22,965 nucleotides of DNA from a virus. The position numbers were made by a program, and so were the translations under genes. How positions within the stretch are numbered: the first letter of the stretch is position 1; each line of letters opens with the position of its first letter. This document shows, piece after piece, positions 22,288-22,965 of the stretch. The stretch is taken from positions 1 to 22,965 of IMG/VR virus record IMGVR_UViG_3300028372_000049. One strand, 5' to 3'. The notes beneath the pieces are model-generated. The model saw nothing but the letters and a program-made list of their open reading frames with translations, searched no databases and was not told the origin of the DNA.

Positions 22288-22965
22288 ATGGAACCGTACC
22301 AGACCAGACACCGACGCACGACGCTCGGCATCCACATCGAAGGCATCGGGGCGCCTGTTGGCGTGGACGCTCCAGATGGGGCGCTGTTCTGCTACGGCTA
22401 CAACCCTACCGATGTCGTCTCGACGCTCCCGGCCGAAATCGCCGACATGCACTTCGAGCAGGCTCTGGCCTCACTCCCCGGCGACCTGGACCAGAGCGTC
22501 GACCCACTGCAAGGCACGCAAGAACTCTCCAGCTCCAGCTTCGACGTGGTGGCGACTGACGCCATCTGTCAACGCCTGATGACCTACGCAGGTCAAGAGA
22601 AGGCGCGTGCCAACCTTGACCAGGAGCTGTGGTCAGGGTCGGGGGAGGCATGGGTCTACAGCCAGCGGCCCATCGCGGAAGGCGACTACCTGTTCGTTGG
22701 CGACGAGACGCTGTACGTCCACACCCTTATCACGAGTGACGGCAGTACCTACCGCGTCGCAGTCACTCGTGGCGTAGGCAGGACCACGCCCACCACACAC
22801 GCGCAAGGCAACAACGTCTACACCGGCCCAACGAGCTACAAAGACCGCATGGTCAGATTGTACCAGCTCGACTGGGACGCACCTGCTGGTGAGGAGGTCG
22901 TCAAGATTGTGTGGCGTGGACGCCTCGACGACATCTACACCAACGGCGACCAGACCCACCTGGTT
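22288..22965 (+). CDS. probable tail-tip/baseplate protein (partial, C-terminus beyond window)
   Basis: 226 codons are open to the right edge. Starts 3 bp after the preceding stop, with AAGGA about 8 nt before the ATG. The sequence is acidic and beta-rich, with SSSSFDVVATDAICQRLM, YSQRPIAEGDYLFVGDETLYVHTLI and VAVTRGVGRTTPTTHAQGNNVY segments, and then DRMVRLYQLDWDAPAGEEVVKIVWRGRLDDI. The last part looks like tail-tip proteins that hold a repeated beta fold, but I cannot name a family. By position it is a tail-tip or hub protein. Confidence 0.65.
   Translation, partial: MEPYQTRHRRTTLGIHIEGIGAPVGVDAPDGALFCYGYNPTDVVSTLPAEIADMHFEQALASLPGDLDQSVDPLQGTQELSSSSFDVVATDAICQRLMTYAGQEKARANLDQELWSGSGEAWVYSQRPIAEGDYLFVGDETLYVHTLITSDGSTYRVAVTRGVGRTTPTTHAQGNNVYTGPTSYKDRMVRLYQLDWDAPAGEEVVKIVWRGRLDDIYTNGDQTHLV

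Overview
This window looks like part of the genome of a tailed double-stranded DNA phage (Caudoviricetes) or prophage. It carries a replication block on the minus strand, then a long plus-strand block in the standard order: regulator, terminases, portal, protease/scaffold, decoration, major capsid, connectors, tail completion, tail tube, tail chaperones, tape measure, distal tail. A tail-tube gene with no sheath gene, plus a G/GT-type frameshifted chaperone, points to a long non-contractile (siphovirus-like) tail. The head genes (gp28-like terminase, DUF935-type portal, MuF domain, I-like protease with nested scaffold) resemble the Mu head module. DNA is visibly G+C-rich, proteins are Asp/Glu-rich, Shine-Dalgarno sites are clear and several promoters look sigma-70-like, so the host is a G+C-rich bacterium. 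I cannot name the host. I saw no integrase, lysis gene, tRNA or CRISPR array.

Layout. Positions 1-1803 (minus, open at the left edge): one continuous frame joining a Cas4/RecB-like PD-(D/E)XK nuclease to a Pro-Ala linker and a helix-hairpin-helix region. 1884-4325 (minus): an AEP-type primase fused to an SF3/D5-like helicase. Each minus-strand gene has a similar promoter (TTG-type -35, 17 bp, TACAGT). 4326-5464: about 1.1 kb of non-coding DNA packed with three repeat families, a 199-bp-period tandem duplication, tandem 42-44 bp repeats and an alternating purine-pyrimidine tract. It lies between the replication genes and the divergent late block and is the best candidate for an origin and/or master control region.

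5465-6932: a small early operon (sigma-70 region-4-like HTH regulator, an unknown protein, a DUF3310-like protein, a NUMOD4-like protein without HNH). 7114-14123: packaging and head genes. 14124-14477: a second non-coding region, a diverged copy of about 300 bp of the first one, placed inside the structural operon just after the major capsid gene. 14478-18515: connectors, tail completion, tail terminator, tail tube and the frameshifted tail chaperone. 18515-22965: tape measure and two distal tail genes, the last cut by the window edge.

How it fits together: the 9-bp motif GAATGT(C/A)CC occurs 15 times exactly in the first control region and 6 times in the second. I saw only isolated 8-of-9 matches elsewhere. 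Spacings are mostly 11 or 20-21 bp, so many sites lie on one face of the helix. The most interesting proposal is that one phage protein binds both arrays and coordinates replication, the divergent promoters and expression of the structural genes after the capsid gene.
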